Assembly: GCA_963711035.1 (NCBI GenBank)
Contig: CAVQCN010000003.1
Span: forward strand, 729,868-793,867
Reading direction: 5' to 3'
Source: WHTK01 sp963711035
GTDB taxonomy: Bacteria; Chloroflexota; Dehalococcoidia; DSTF01; WHTK01
DNA length: 64,000 nucleotides
This document shows positions 32,787-41,944 of this stretch, piece by piece (within the stretch, counting starts at the first letter, position 1; every line of letters starts with the position of its first letter). A model generated the notes under the pieces. The model did no database searches and was not told where the DNA came from. It saw only the letters and a list, made by a program, of their open reading frames with translations. A program made the translations under genes and the position numbers.

Positions 32787-33960
32787 CGGCGATCACTAGC
32801 TCCGCTATTTCCTCGTCGGAGTATCCAAGCTCCCGGAGGACTTCGGGTGTGTGCGCGCCCAGCTCGGGCGCCTCGGCAGGGATTTCTACAGGGGTGTCGC
32901 TGAAGTACATCGCGCTTCCTACGAGTTTCACCTCGCCGAATTTGGGATGGGTGCGAGTGATGATGTAATCGTTGGCCAGAACGTCCGGATCCTGCTCCAG
33001 GTCGACGTAGGAGTTGATGGGGCCTGAGGGTACGTTCGCCGCGCGCAGGCGCTCCACCCAGTCGTCACGGTCGCGCTTGAGGAACTCCTTCTCGAGGGTG
33101 GCCTCCAGCTCGATATAGTTCTCGGTGCGCGCGCGGCCGTGACGGTAGTTGTGCTCCCGCGTGAGGTCTTCGCGGCCCAGCACCGAGCAGAGACGCAACC
33201 ACATTGGCTGGTCGTTCGCGGCGATAACGAGCCACTTCCCATCACGACACAGGAACTGTCCTGCCGTCGAATGGCTCCTTCGCTTCGGGTATTCCACCCG
33301 GCCCGCGTGGAGTGCCGTGGTGATCCTGGGGCTGGCGAGCTTTATGCAGGAACCGATGAGCGATGCGGAGACGTGCTGACCTTCGCCGGTCTGGTTCCGG
33401 CTGTAGAGTGCAGAGACGATTGCAAGGGCGAGGAACACCCCGCCGCTCGGATCCGCCAGGGCCATCGGCACGCGGGGCTCGCCATCGTCGGATCGCTGGT
33501 AATCCATGAATCCGGCAACCCCCTGGCCAACCTGGTCAAACATAGGCCGCGAGCTGTTGGGACCAAAGGGGCCGTACCCGGACCCCGAACCGTAGACGAG
33601 CCCAGGGTTGATGGCGTGCACACTCTCGTACCCGAGGCCGAACTCTTCCATGGTTCCCGGCATGAAGTTCTCGATGAGGACATCGCTGGAACGGATCAGC
33701 CGCTCCAGGACCTCGCGGCCCTGATCGGACTTCAAGTTGCAAGTGAGCGACCGCTTGCCGCGGTTGAGTGCCTCGAATGAGCCTGAAAAGCCGTCCTCAT
33801 GCAACTGAACGCGCCGGCCCAGCTCGCCGATCTCCGGGATCTCTACCTTGGTTACCGTCGCTCCCATGTCGGCGAGGAGCACCGCTGCCATCGGTCCCTG
33901 CACAAAGCGGCCCAGGTCGACGACTCGAACGCCGACAAGGGGGCCATGACTTCCATCCAT
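32776..33960 (-). CDS. CaiB/BaiF family III CoA-transferase
   Basis: 394 residues, full length. The N-terminal block VRVVDLGRFVQGPMAAVLLA with DMGATVTKVE and the later LTCNLKSDQGREVLERLI, VLIENFMPGTMEEFGLGYES and SGYGPFGPNSSRPMFDQVGQ are diagnostic. In the family an Asp near residue 170 carries the CoA intermediate. It moves CoA between organic acids, for example to activate an acid for beta-oxidation-like breakdown. The ATG follows AGGAGA. It is downstream of three enoyl-CoA hydratases on the same strand. Confidence 0.88.
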   Translation of the reverse strand: MDGSHGPLVGVRVVDLGRFVQGPMAAVLLADMGATVTKVEIPEIGELGRRVQLHEDGFSGSFEALNRGKRSLTCNLKSDQGREVLERLIRSSDVLIENFMPGTMEEFGLGYESVHAINPGLVYGSGSGYGPFGPNSSRPMFDQVGQGVAGFMDYQRSDDGEPRVPMALADPSGGVFLALAIVSALYSRNQTGEGQHVSASLIGSCIKLASPRITTALHAGRVEYPKRRSHSTAGQFLCRDGKWLVIAANDQPMWLRLCSVLGREDLTREHNYRHGRARTENYIELEATLEKEFLKRDRDDWVERLRAANVPSGPINSYVDLEQDPDVLANDYIITRTHPKFGEVKLVGSAMYFSDTPVEIPAEAPELGAHTPEVLRELGYSDEEIAELVIAGAV

Positions 33961-33987
33961 CGATAGGTCTCCTGGGTAGATGTCTTG

Positions 33988-34866
33988 CTAGCCGTCGCTC
34001 TCGGTTGGGGAGGGGGCGAAGTATTCGTCTGCCAGCCGCAACGCCTCTTCGACGCCGTGATCGCGACGCTCGCGCAGGAAGTTGAACTCTCCCTCACGAT
34101 AGTGGATGTTGCTGGCAAGAGCTCCCAACTGAATAGCAGCCGCAAAACCGCCTGCCATGCCCAACACGTTGTTGGTGATGTTTCGGAAGTAGGCGCCGGT
34201 CACGACGCCGTCTTTGAGCAGCGAAGCGCAGTTACCGGCGATTTCGAGGGCCGCATCCTCTAAACCCGCACGAGTCGTGACCGCGTCCACGAGGTTCCAG
34301 TCGAGTGCTTCCTGCGCCGTGATCACCTTGCCGAGGTAGGCGACCTCGCGGGCCCGCTTCAGACCAATCGCCTCAATCAGCATAGCAACGTCGCCGTCGA
34401 CCCCGACCAGGTTCCAGCGCGGGTGAGCAAAACGCGTGTCGTCGGCACAGATGACGACGGTGCAGAACGTCGCCAGGTAGAGACCGGGGCCGTAAGATTT
34501 GCCGTGCGCTGCGAGGATCGTGGCTTTTGAGCAGTTCGCTACACGAGAGAAGAAGCCGGTCGGTCCCCACCAGACGTCATGGGCGCGGAGGCGAGACCGC
34601 TGACTCGGCACCCTGCCGCCGGCACCGCCGGGCATCGATCGGTAAACCTCATAGGCTTCGCCGGCATCGAAGCCGGACGTCAGATCACTGCCTTCCGACG
34701 TCAACACGATGGAGACGACCCGATCGTTAGATTCAAGGATGGTCAGCGCCTCCGAAAGCTCAGCCGCCATTGCGTTTGAGAAGGCATTACTGGCCTCGGG
34801 ATTGGACCAACGGAGCCAGCCCACGCGAGCCGATTCGTCCACGGTGCTCCAGATTCGCCCGCTCAT
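33988..34866 (-). CDS. Enoyl-CoA hydratase/isomerase family protein (third of three)
   Basis: 292 residues with the crotonase fold: VGWLRWSNPEASNAFSNAMA at the N-terminus, LTSGFDAGEAY as the first oxyanion region, and ATILAAHGKSYGPGLYLATF as the second. The usual catalytic Glu positions are not clear, so the exact reaction (hydration, isomerisation or ring cleavage) is open. ATG 34866 overlaps the previous gene by 4 bases (ATGA). It belongs to a row of three crotonase genes followed by the CoA-transferase. Confidence 0.8.
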   Translation of the reverse strand: MSGRIWSTVDESARVGWLRWSNPEASNAFSNAMAAELSEALTILESNDRVVSIVLTSEGSDLTSGFDAGEAYEVYRSMPGGAGGRVPSQRSRLRAHDVWWGPTGFFSRVANCSKATILAAHGKSYGPGLYLATFCTVVICADDTRFAHPRWNLVGVDGDVAMLIEAIGLKRAREVAYLGKVITAQEALDWNLVDAVTTRAGLEDAALEIAGNCASLLKDGVVTGAYFRNITNNVLGMAGGFAAAIQLGALASNIHYREGEFNFLRERRDHGVEEALRLADEYFAPSPTESDG

Positions 34867-35591
34867 TGGACGTCTCCAGCGCGGCTGCGCAGAGAGCCTG
34901 CCTGCGCGGCCAGGGCGCCAATCTCAAAGTCCTTATCGACGCCGCGAGAATCGAGAAACGTCTGGAAGGCCAGCTTAGAAACCGTGATGCCGTCGAGCGG
35001 GCGTTTGGCCACCTCCCGCGCGATCTCCACGGCGCGAGCATGGAGCCGGTCAACGGGAACGACTTCGTTAATCAGTCCCTGATCGAGTGCCTCTGCCGCA
35101 GTAAGGCCTCTGTTTCGCAGACTCCACGCGGTCGTTCGATTGAGTCGCATGACAAATGTGGCCAAAGCAAAGTTGGCTTCGGGCATCGTGGCAAAGGGCG
35201 GCCAGAAGATGGCGTCTTCCGCCGCAACCGTGAAGTCGCTGCAAAGCGCAATCAGGCAGCCCGCGTCGGCACATTCGCCGCTGACCGCCGCAATGGTGAC
35301 CTTCTTGCAGTAGGTAATCTGCTGAAACACGCCGGCGCCGCCAACGAACGCCTCATAGCCGCGGGTGTACGAGTCGTGGGTATCCATCGACGACGTGCCG
35401 TTTGCTCCCCGAGCGCAAAACGGGTGGTCACCGATGAAGACGATTGCTTTGACATCGTCCTCATCCGCCGTGTCGTAGACGGCGTCGCGAAGCTCGATCG
35501 CGACGTCGATGTCGTGGCGAGAGAGGAGACCGAGGTCTGGCAGGTGGATCTCCGCGACCTTCTCCGTTATCGAGACCGGGAAACGGTTCAT
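34863..35591 (-). CDS. Enoyl-CoA hydratase/isomerase family protein (second of three)
   Basis: 242 residues, crotonase superfamily. AEIHLPDLGLLSRHDIDVAI opens the fold, KAIVFIGDHPFCARGANGTS is the first oxyanion loop, and KVTIAAVSGECADAGCLIAL the second. C-terminal ALDQGLINEVVPVDRLHARA is the normal helical lid block. Both ends overlap neighbours by 4 bases (ATGA), showing tight coupling. It may process the CoA thioester made by the downstream transferase. Confidence 0.82.
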   Translation of the reverse strand: MNRFPVSITEKVAEIHLPDLGLLSRHDIDVAIELRDAVYDTADEDDVKAIVFIGDHPFCARGANGTSSMDTHDSYTRGYEAFVGGAGVFQQITYCKKVTIAAVSGECADAGCLIALCSDFTVAAEDAIFWPPFATMPEANFALATFVMRLNRTTAWSLRNRGLTAAEALDQGLINEVVPVDRLHARAVEIAREVAKRPLDGITVSKLAFQTFLDSRGVDKDFEIGALAAQAGSLRSRAGDVQ

Positions 35592-36532
35592 TCCTTCGAC
35601 TCCGCCGTGGAGGAAAGGCGGGGGTCAACGACCCCTTTGCGCGACCGATCCCTGGCAAGCGCTCCGCTGACGCCGGTCTCACGGGCCATAGTCCAGAAAT
35701 CCTGCTCGTCGTCGTCGCGGCGCAGCAGATGGGTCATGCTGGCGCCCGGCATCGTTTCCATGAGCGTGCCTGTTACTGACTCGAATGCGCGCAGGCGGGC
35801 TTTCAGTGCGAGGATCTGCTCCATGGGCTGGCTCGTGATGTCATGGCACACCTCGAGCACGAGGTCGTCGAGTTTCTCGAAGGGCGCCAGGGCATGCACA
35901 AAGCCGATTCGGTACGCTTCTGCTCCGGAGATTGGCGTGCCGGTGAACCCGAGGCGTGTCGATAACTTCGAACCGAGAATGCGCATTTGACGTGCGCTCG
36001 GCGGCCTCGCGCCGAGGTAGCGGCTGTGTGGCGAACCGATCTGGGCATCCGGGGTGGCAACAACGATGTCAGCGTTCGTTGCAATGAGGCCGAAGGCAGC
36101 GCCATAACAGTATCCGTGCACGCGGGCCACGACTGGTTTCGCCGACCGAGCGATGGCCTGTCCGAAGCCGGTACGACCGTGAACCATGGTGTCGCTGTAA
36201 CGAAAGGTATGGGTAATCGAATGGCGCCGTTCGCCCGGCTTGCGCTGCCCCCAGTCCTCATTGAGCTCGTCACCTGCGCAGAAACAGGGTCCGGCACCAC
36301 GCAAGACGATGGCCTTAGCGGCCCGTTCCTCGTTGGCGGCCACGATGAGACTGGCAAGGCGCGCCCGCATCGGGACGCTAAGCGCGTTCCGCTTCTCGGG
36401 CCGATTGAGAGTGATGAAGGCGATTCGCTTCGCCGCATCGACTTCGTAGAGCACTTGACCGACCGCAGCCCGGATGCTCTCTTCGTAGCCAAAGTGTTTC
36501 AGGTTCCTGCTCCGAGTCAGAAGTGGAATCAT
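35588..36532 (-). CDS. Enoyl-CoA hydratase/isomerase family protein (first of three)
   Basis: 314 residues, crotonase superfamily. It starts with an N-terminal extension, then RIAFITLNRPEKRNALSVPM, the classic opening. KAIVLRGAGPCFCAGDELNE gives the first oxyanion site and KPVVARVHGYCYGAAFGLIA the second. The C-terminal tail after AFESVTGTLMETMPGAS is longer than usual. It leads the unit of three crotonases and the CoA-transferase, each overlapping or closely spaced. Confidence 0.82.
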   Translation of the reverse strand: MIPLLTRSRNLKHFGYEESIRAAVGQVLYEVDAAKRIAFITLNRPEKRNALSVPMRARLASLIVAANEERAAKAIVLRGAGPCFCAGDELNEDWGQRKPGERRHSITHTFRYSDTMVHGRTGFGQAIARSAKPVVARVHGYCYGAAFGLIATNADIVVATPDAQIGSPHSRYLGARPPSARQMRILGSKLSTRLGFTGTPISGAEAYRIGFVHALAPFEKLDDLVLEVCHDITSQPMEQILALKARLRAFESVTGTLMETMPGASMTHLLRRDDDEQDFWTMARETGVSGALARDRSRKGVVDPRLSSTAESKE

Positions 36533-36976
36533 CTATCGCAAGGTGGAAAGATGGGGCCAGCTTAGGCTGAGGTAAGGCCCCCGTCAATTCGATTACCCGA
36601 TCAGTTGGGGGTGACGACACAGTAACCGGGTCGTACTTTCCGACAGGTCCGGACGATCAGGTCATCGGTCCAGGAAGGGAGCACGATCACCACTTACGCC
36701 AACCGCGTTGGCTTGTTCGAGGAGTGGGATTTTTAGACGAGGAGTCTCAGACGCGGGTTTCAGCGTCTGGCCATAGTGCCCCTTCCACCAGCCACTAAGG
36801 AGTCCAGCCCGCTTCCGGGAGCACTGCACTTAGCCCCTTCGGGACGCAACCACAGTCTTTCGTCGACATCGGATACACGGCGCCGGAAGGCATTGAAGGA
36901 CTGATTGAGAGTCCCTTGTTCGTCAGACGCTCCCGAATGTAATCTCCACGCACGATTTCCATGCAGGAGGGCTACG
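36533..36976. other. Divergent spacer between the crotonase block and thiolase
   Basis: 444 bases with no gene I can support. On the minus strand at about 36563-36598 the frame reads GNRIDGGLTSA then stop, which looks like the last residues of a short-chain dehydrogenase, but nothing upstream of it is coding. The GGAGG site of the thiolase gene is at 36966-36970. Confidence 0.45.
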
Positions 36977-38188
36977 TTGAGAGACGCCGTGATTTGCATG
37001 CCACTTCGCACACCAGTCGGACGGTATGGAGGCGCCCTCAAAGACGTCGATGCTGAGACACTCGCAAGCACCGTAATCGAAGCTGTCGTGCAGCGCTCGG
37101 GCATCGATGCGGCCCAAGTCGACGACTGCATCCTCGGGCAGGGCTACCCCTCGGGCGAATCGCCAGCGATTGGCCGGACGGCTGTGCTGCGGGCTGGGCT
37201 GCCAGTGGAGGTGACCGGTACGCAGGTCGACCGTCGCTGTGGCTCTGGCTTACAGGCCATCTGTCTCGCTGCCATGGAGGTTCAGACTGAGGTCGCGGAT
37301 GTCGTGCTGGCTGGCGGCGTCGAAAGCATGAGTAACGTCGAGTTTTACGCGACTGGCCTGCGTTCGGGTCCAAACCGAGGGAACATCACGCTGATGGACC
37401 GTCTCGACCGCGGCCGAGTCACAGCCGGTAGCGCGACGTACCCGGTCGAGGGCGGAATGCTGGAGACGGCGGAGAACCTGCGGCGCCAATACAAGATTTC
37501 GCGCGAAGAGCAAGACGAGCTCGCCTTGCGGTCTCACCAGCGAGCGGTCGCCGCTTGGGACGCCGGCCGCTTCGACGCCGAGATCGTTCCGGTGACGATA
37601 CAGACCCGCCAGGGCGAGACAATCGTCGACCGAGACGAACACCCTCGCGCCGACACCTCACTTGAGCGGCTTGGCGCTCTACGGCCCGTCCGCCTACGTC
37701 AGGACCCCGAGGCTACGGTCACGGCTGGCAATGCAAGCGGTGAGAACGATGCCGCTGCTTGCTGCATCGTCACGACTCCAGAAAAGGCGGCGGCGCTCGG
37801 CCTGAAGCCGATGGGAGTGTTGCGAGGCTGGGCGACCGCGGGCGTGCACCCGGCTTACATGGGGCTTGGACCGGTCCCCGCAGCCAAGAAGGTGCTGAGC
37901 CGCCTGGGCCTGAACCTGGAGGATTTCGATCTCATCGAGCTGAACGAGGCTTTCGCGGCGCAGGTTCTCGCCGTGACGCGGGAATGGGGCTTCAACGAGC
38001 GCGACTTCGATCGCCTCAATGTCAACGGCTCGGGCATCTCCATAGGCCATCCCATCGGCGCGACCGGTGGGCGCATCATGGCAACACTGCTGCACGAGAT
38101 GGAGCGGCGAGACGCCCACCTTGCCCTCGAGACGATGTGTATTGGGGGAGGACAGGGAATTGCCGCGGTCATCGAGCGCGTCTCGTAG
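36977..38188 (+). CDS. Acetyl-CoA acetyltransferase (thiolase)
   Basis: 403 residues from TTG 36977 with GGAGG six bases upstream; the frame is open to 36905 but the thiolase N-terminus (DAVICMPLRTPVGRYGGALK) starts here. The active-site Cys88 is in VDRRCGSGLQAI. The other catalytic parts are NGSGISIGHPIGATGGRIM (His) and METMCIGGGQG-type sequence (Cys). It cleaves 3-ketoacyl-CoA or makes acetoacetyl-CoA. It is divergent from the crotonase/CoA-transferase block, completing a beta-oxidation-like set; no acyl-CoA dehydrogenase is present here. Confidence 0.92.
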   Translation: MRDAVICMPLRTPVGRYGGALKDVDAETLASTVIEAVVQRSGIDAAQVDDCILGQGYPSGESPAIGRTAVLRAGLPVEVTGTQVDRRCGSGLQAICLAAMEVQTEVADVVLAGGVESMSNVEFYATGLRSGPNRGNITLMDRLDRGRVTAGSATYPVEGGMLETAENLRRQYKISREEQDELALRSHQRAVAAWDAGRFDAEIVPVTIQTRQGETIVDRDEHPRADTSLERLGALRPVRLRQDPEATVTAGNASGENDAAACCIVTTPEKAAALGLKPMGVLRGWATAGVHPAYMGLGPVPAAKKVLSRLGLNLEDFDLIELNEAFAAQVLAVTREWGFNERDFDRLNVNGSGISIGHPIGATGGRIMATLLHEMERRDAHLALETMCIGGGQGIAAVIERVS

Positions 38189-38548
38189 CGCGATCTTCAG
38201 CGAGACACTGACTCCGTCAACCTACACGACGCAGCCATAGTGTCACCTGTGACCGGGTGCCTTTGAGGGTGCGCCTTTGTGGGTCACGATTGGCACGTGG
38301 ACGAAGAAGACCTCACGGACCGCGAATCTGTCGGCTGGGCGACGGGCGGGGCATTGTCCGGCGTTTTCTCGTATCAATTTTGCTGGAGAATCCGCCTTCG
38401 CTGGCTATGGCTGCCCAACTCGCCTTCGGGCGTATTTGACTCTCGGGTCGATGACGTATGTGGCGAGGAGCACGTCTACGAGCTGAGGGTGTAGGCCCGA
38501 TTCCAGCCACTACAAAGGCGTTTCTTGCCATGAAATCGACGGCTGCGG
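38189..38548. other. Convergent spacer with no supported gene
   Basis: 360 bases between the thiolase and the Eis-like gene. Short open frames are present but look like chance. No terminator hairpin was clear to me. Confidence 0.45.
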
Positions 38549-39772
38549 CTAGAAATGATCGCGGAAGAAGGGCTGGCGAGTCACGCCGAAGATGCGCGAA
38601 GCGCGCTTCAACACATCAGGGCTCGTGGCGTCGAGCAGGCCGGCGTCGAAGGCTTTCGCGGGCGTGAGGTAGCCGTTGAACAGCGGCGCCAGGACCCGCG
38701 CCGACAGGGTCAGCTCCGCCTCGCCTTGCGCGCGCTCCGCCCACGATCGGCCCTCGCCCACGCCAATGCGCCAGATACCCTCGTTCCAGGGCGCGCTGTC
38801 GTCCGTGAGGCGCAGCGTCAGCTCCACCACGTCATCGCGGTGAGCTGGCCGCCGCGCCTGCATCGCGGCCTGGAAGTCGATGACGCGCAGCAGCACTGCG
38901 AAGCCCTCCATCGTCCTTAGCTTTTCTACATCTCGGAAAAGCAGCGGGAAAGGGTCGTCCGGCGGCAGCTGGATCATGATCTCGTTGTGGATGTCGTGGC
39001 GGCCAAAAAACGTAAGGAGATTGAGGTATGCATCGCGCGAGTTCGCGACAAGCTCCCGGACATAGACATTCGTGGTTGGGTGGTCAATTCCGGGACTGCT
39101 CGGCTGCTGGTAAACCGCGTAGCCTTCAGGCACGCCTGCGTCCGTCTGCCACAAGACCACGTCCGTGCCCGGCCGCCAAGGGGTGTCGGCAACGTATGTG
39201 CGCCACCAGGTCTCCGACCGGCGCAACGACCCGTTGGCCCGCGCTGCCAGGGCGTCGTGGAGAGGCTGCAAACTACGCCATTCGTCCACCGGCAGGAAGC
39301 TGAAGCGGCCGCCATGGGACGGCGTCTCAAGCAGCGCGAAGTCCTTCGGCTTGAATACATGGGTGCGCCACTCAGATGCGATCTCCCACCCGTAGTGGCG
39401 GTAGAACGCTGGATGTGGCGTGTAGAGACCGGAGAGCACCTGGCCACGCTCTCGCATCTGCTCCAGCGACCGCCGCAGCATGGCACCGCTGTGGCCCTTG
39501 CGCCGATGCAGCGGCGAGTTTGCGACCGGGCTTACGGCGCCGAAGCCTAGCCTGCCGCCGTTAAGGTACATCTCCTCCGGGATAACGCGCATCACCGACG
39601 TCAGCTCGCCGTCCTCGAACGCGCCGAGGTACCACTCCGGCGGGAAGAGCAGCCTCGATCGCTCGGCCGCCTCCTCAATGTTGTGTCGGCGCTCAGAGCC
39701 GAAAGCCTGCGCGGTTAGCAGCTCCGCAGTCGCGATCTCCTCCACGTTCAGGTTCCGAATCTCCAATGTCAT
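38549..39772 (-). CDS. Eis-like GNAT acetyltransferase with SCP2 C-terminus
   Basis: 407 residues from ATG 39772; the frame extends to 39862 but the Eis-type N-terminus (LEIRNLNVEEIATAELLTAQ) fits this start. The first GNAT domain has MRVIPEEMYLNGGRLGFGAV and HRRKGHSGAMLRRSLEQMRE, the acetyl-CoA loop, followed by LYTPHPAFYRHYGWEIASEW. A second GNAT-like domain and an SCP2-like C-terminal domain (LTLSARVLAPLFNGYLTPAK) complete the Eis architecture. Eis enzymes acetylate amines, including aminoglycosides, at several positions. The natural substrate here is unknown. The last residues (RQPFFRDHF) keep the conserved C-terminal Phe carboxylate used in catalysis. Confidence 0.88.
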   Translation of the reverse strand: MTLEIRNLNVEEIATAELLTAQAFGSERRHNIEEAAERSRLLFPPEWYLGAFEDGELTSVMRVIPEEMYLNGGRLGFGAVSPVANSPLHRRKGHSGAMLRRSLEQMRERGQVLSGLYTPHPAFYRHYGWEIASEWRTHVFKPKDFALLETPSHGGRFSFLPVDEWRSLQPLHDALAARANGSLRRSETWWRTYVADTPWRPGTDVVLWQTDAGVPEGYAVYQQPSSPGIDHPTTNVYVRELVANSRDAYLNLLTFFGRHDIHNEIMIQLPPDDPFPLLFRDVEKLRTMEGFAVLLRVIDFQAAMQARRPAHRDDVVELTLRLTDDSAPWNEGIWRIGVGEGRSWAERAQGEAELTLSARVLAPLFNGYLTPAKAFDAGLLDATSPDVLKRASRIFGVTRQPFFRDHF

Positions 39773-40198
39773 GTCTCGCTCCAAATCGCGTGGCGGGCTC
39801 GTTATCAGCCCCACGGTCGACGGCAACCAGGCAAGCGGGGCCGCGTGACATTCACGGAGCAAAGCGGTTCTTCCGCTTAGAATGCCGCCTCGCTCCTGTG
39901 GCGCCGGCTAGAGGCAGGCGCTTCGGGCTTTGCCACCATGATAGCGTCGCGCAATTTCGAGGCCTTTGGAATCCCCCGACAGAAGCTATATGGAAGCGAG
40001 GACAAGGCAGAGCGACGGGCATGGGCGGGGTATTGCCGTCCAGAGTACTGGCACGACTCGTGCAATAGCATCACACCGAAAATGCATCCCGCCGCCAGGA
40101 GAGCATCATGGCTGTGCTGCATCCGGAATTCAGCGCATTAGAATTCGTCTTGCATTGTGTCGATCCGATGCCGGATCGGATTTGTCGATGGAGGAGCC
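39773..40198. other. Intergenic region upstream of the amidase gene
   Basis: 426 bases between divergent genes, with no convincing reading frame. It holds the inverted repeat at 40163-40181 and the GGAGG site of the amidase gene. Confidence 0.45.
40163..40181. promoter_or_regulatory. Inverted repeat upstream of amidase, possible operator
   Basis: ATCCGAT and ATCGGAT form perfect 7-bp arms around a 5-base GCCGG spacer, ending 17 bases before the amidase ATG. TTGCAT at 40150 could serve as a -35 element. No regulator is assigned. Confidence 0.3.
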
Positions 40199-41659
40199 AT
40201 GGATTCACTCGCGTTTCGATCCGCCACCGATCTGCTGCAAGCCCTGCGTTCACGCGAGTTGAGCTCGCGTGAACTGCTCGAGCACTATCTGGCGCGCGTC
40301 GAGGGCTACAACCCGCAGCTAAATGCGGTTGTTCATCTGAAGGCAGACGAGGCTCTGGCGCGCGCCTCCGCGGCCGACGCCGCCAGCGCTCGCGGACAGA
40401 GCTGGGGACCTTTGCACGGCTTGCCCATGACGATTAAGGAGCTCTTCGAGGTCGAAGGGTTTCGCTGGACGGCGGGCGATCCACAACACGCCGAGCGCAT
40501 CGCCACCGTTGATTCACCGTCGGTGCAACTGCTGCGAGACGCCGGGGCAGTCATCTTCGGCGTTACTAACAGCCCGCTCAACGGCCTCGATGCCCAGACC
40601 TATAACGATGTGTACGGTACGACCAACAATCCATGGGACCTCCAGCGCTCGCCGGGTGGCTCTTCGGGGGGAGCGGCCGCAGCTATTGCAGCCGGGCTGT
40701 GCGGCCTCGAACTGGGCAGCGACATCGGCGGTTCGATTCGCAGTCCCGCACACTACTCCGGCATCTACGGCCACAAACCGACGTTTGGCATCGTGCCGCG
40801 GCGAAGACCTGTACCGCCGGGCCTGGCCGTGAACGACCTGAGTGTCGCTGGGCCGATAGCACGCAGTGCGCAGGACCTGGAGCTGGCGATGAGCATCCTT
40901 GTCTGTCCGGAGCTGGATCAGCGTGTCGCGTGGCGGGTCGAGCTGCCGCCTCCGCGGCATCAGATGCTGCGTGACTACAGAATCGCAGCCTGGCTCGACG
41001 ATCCCGCTTATCCGGTGGACTCGGCCGTGCTCGAGTGCCTGCATGCGACGATCGAAGCACTGCGCAAAGCCGGCGCCAGCGTCGACGAGAAGGCTCGGCC
41101 GGAGATCGGCGACATCGTGGAGGCGTACCGCATCTATAACTCGCTGCTTGCCTCCGCCACGGCGGCCCGCGGCATCTCGGACGAAGCATTCCCTCGCCGT
41201 GCCGAGGAGGAGGATGCCCTCGCCATGGAAACCGAGAGGGGCGGACCATCCCAGGCTCACAACGGGGCTCTGCGCCACCGGACCTGGCAACGGCTCAACG
41301 AGAAGCGCCTCCAGATGAAGGAAGCATGGGGAAGGTTCTTTCAGGATTACGACGTAATGCTCATGCCCGTGACGCAGGTGACCGCACTCAAGCACGATCA
41401 CAGCCGCCCCCAGAGAACAAGGACCATGTTGGTCAACGGCGCGCCGCAGCTTTATACCGATCAGTTGGCCTGGGTTGGGATTATTACGATGGCCTATCTG
41501 CCAGCGACATCAGCACCTGTCGGCCCCGCCAGCAATGGTCTGCCTGCCGGCGTCCAGATTGTTGGGCCGTACCTCGAGGACCGCACCCCAATTCACTTTG
41601 CCGGCCTGCTCTCCGAAGTGATAGGAGGATTCACGCCGCCGCCCAGCTACGAGATGTAA
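40199..41659 (+). CDS. Amidase signature-family hydrolase
   Basis: 486 residues from ATG 40199 with GGAGG upstream. The Ser-cisSer-Lys triad is visible: Lys80 in MTIKELFEVEG, Ser155 in SPGGSSGGAAAA, and nucleophile Ser179 in GSDIGGSIRSPA. The family hydrolyses amides and also includes GatA and fatty-acid amide hydrolases; the absence of gatB or gatC beside it argues against GatA. The substrate is unknown. It is the last intact gene of the putative island. Confidence 0.9.
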   Translation: MDSLAFRSATDLLQALRSRELSSRELLEHYLARVEGYNPQLNAVVHLKADEALARASAADAASARGQSWGPLHGLPMTIKELFEVEGFRWTAGDPQHAERIATVDSPSVQLLRDAGAVIFGVTNSPLNGLDAQTYNDVYGTTNNPWDLQRSPGGSSGGAAAAIAAGLCGLELGSDIGGSIRSPAHYSGIYGHKPTFGIVPRRRPVPPGLAVNDLSVAGPIARSAQDLELAMSILVCPELDQRVAWRVELPPPRHQMLRDYRIAAWLDDPAYPVDSAVLECLHATIEALRKAGASVDEKARPEIGDIVEAYRIYNSLLASATAARGISDEAFPRRAEEEDALAMETERGGPSQAHNGALRHRTWQRLNEKRLQMKEAWGRFFQDYDVMLMPVTQVTALKHDHSRPQRTRTMLVNGAPQLYTDQLAWVGIITMAYLPATSAPVGPASNGLPAGVQIVGPYLEDRTPIHFAGLLSEVIGGFTPPPSYEM

Positions 41660-41944
41660 GTGAACTCCTAGCGGACGAGGCGTCTCGTTCCCTAATGATT
41701 GAACGGAAGGTCCAGGTCGGGCGTTGGTACCTGAAGTCTCCCTCGGTCCACCGAGAATCAGGGTAGAAGGTAACTTCGTGAATGATGGTCTTGGTTCGAC
41801 TGAGCTCGCGAAACTCGTCGAAACGAGCGAAGCCGCGGTATTTAGCGAGTACCTGTTAGGGCTGCCAGCAGAGACCGGGGCTCGCAGCGTTCGCCTAGCC
41901 GACGGTGTCACCCTGCTCTGCCCACCGGGCCCGCCGGTCTTCAA
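41660..41944. other. Spacer with degenerate sequence
   Basis: 285 bases after the amidase. A frame reading DGLGSTELAKLVETSEAAVF and continuing to LADGVTLLCPPGPPVF is open, but I cannot assign it; its end (PPGPPVF) merges with the esterase remnant in another frame. Confidence 0.35.

Noticed and set aside
36563..36598. A short minus-strand frame ending IDGGLTSA, like the tail of a short-chain dehydrogenase
   Set aside because: About 12 residues only; a stop lies just upstream and no Rossmann motif is present, so it may be chance.
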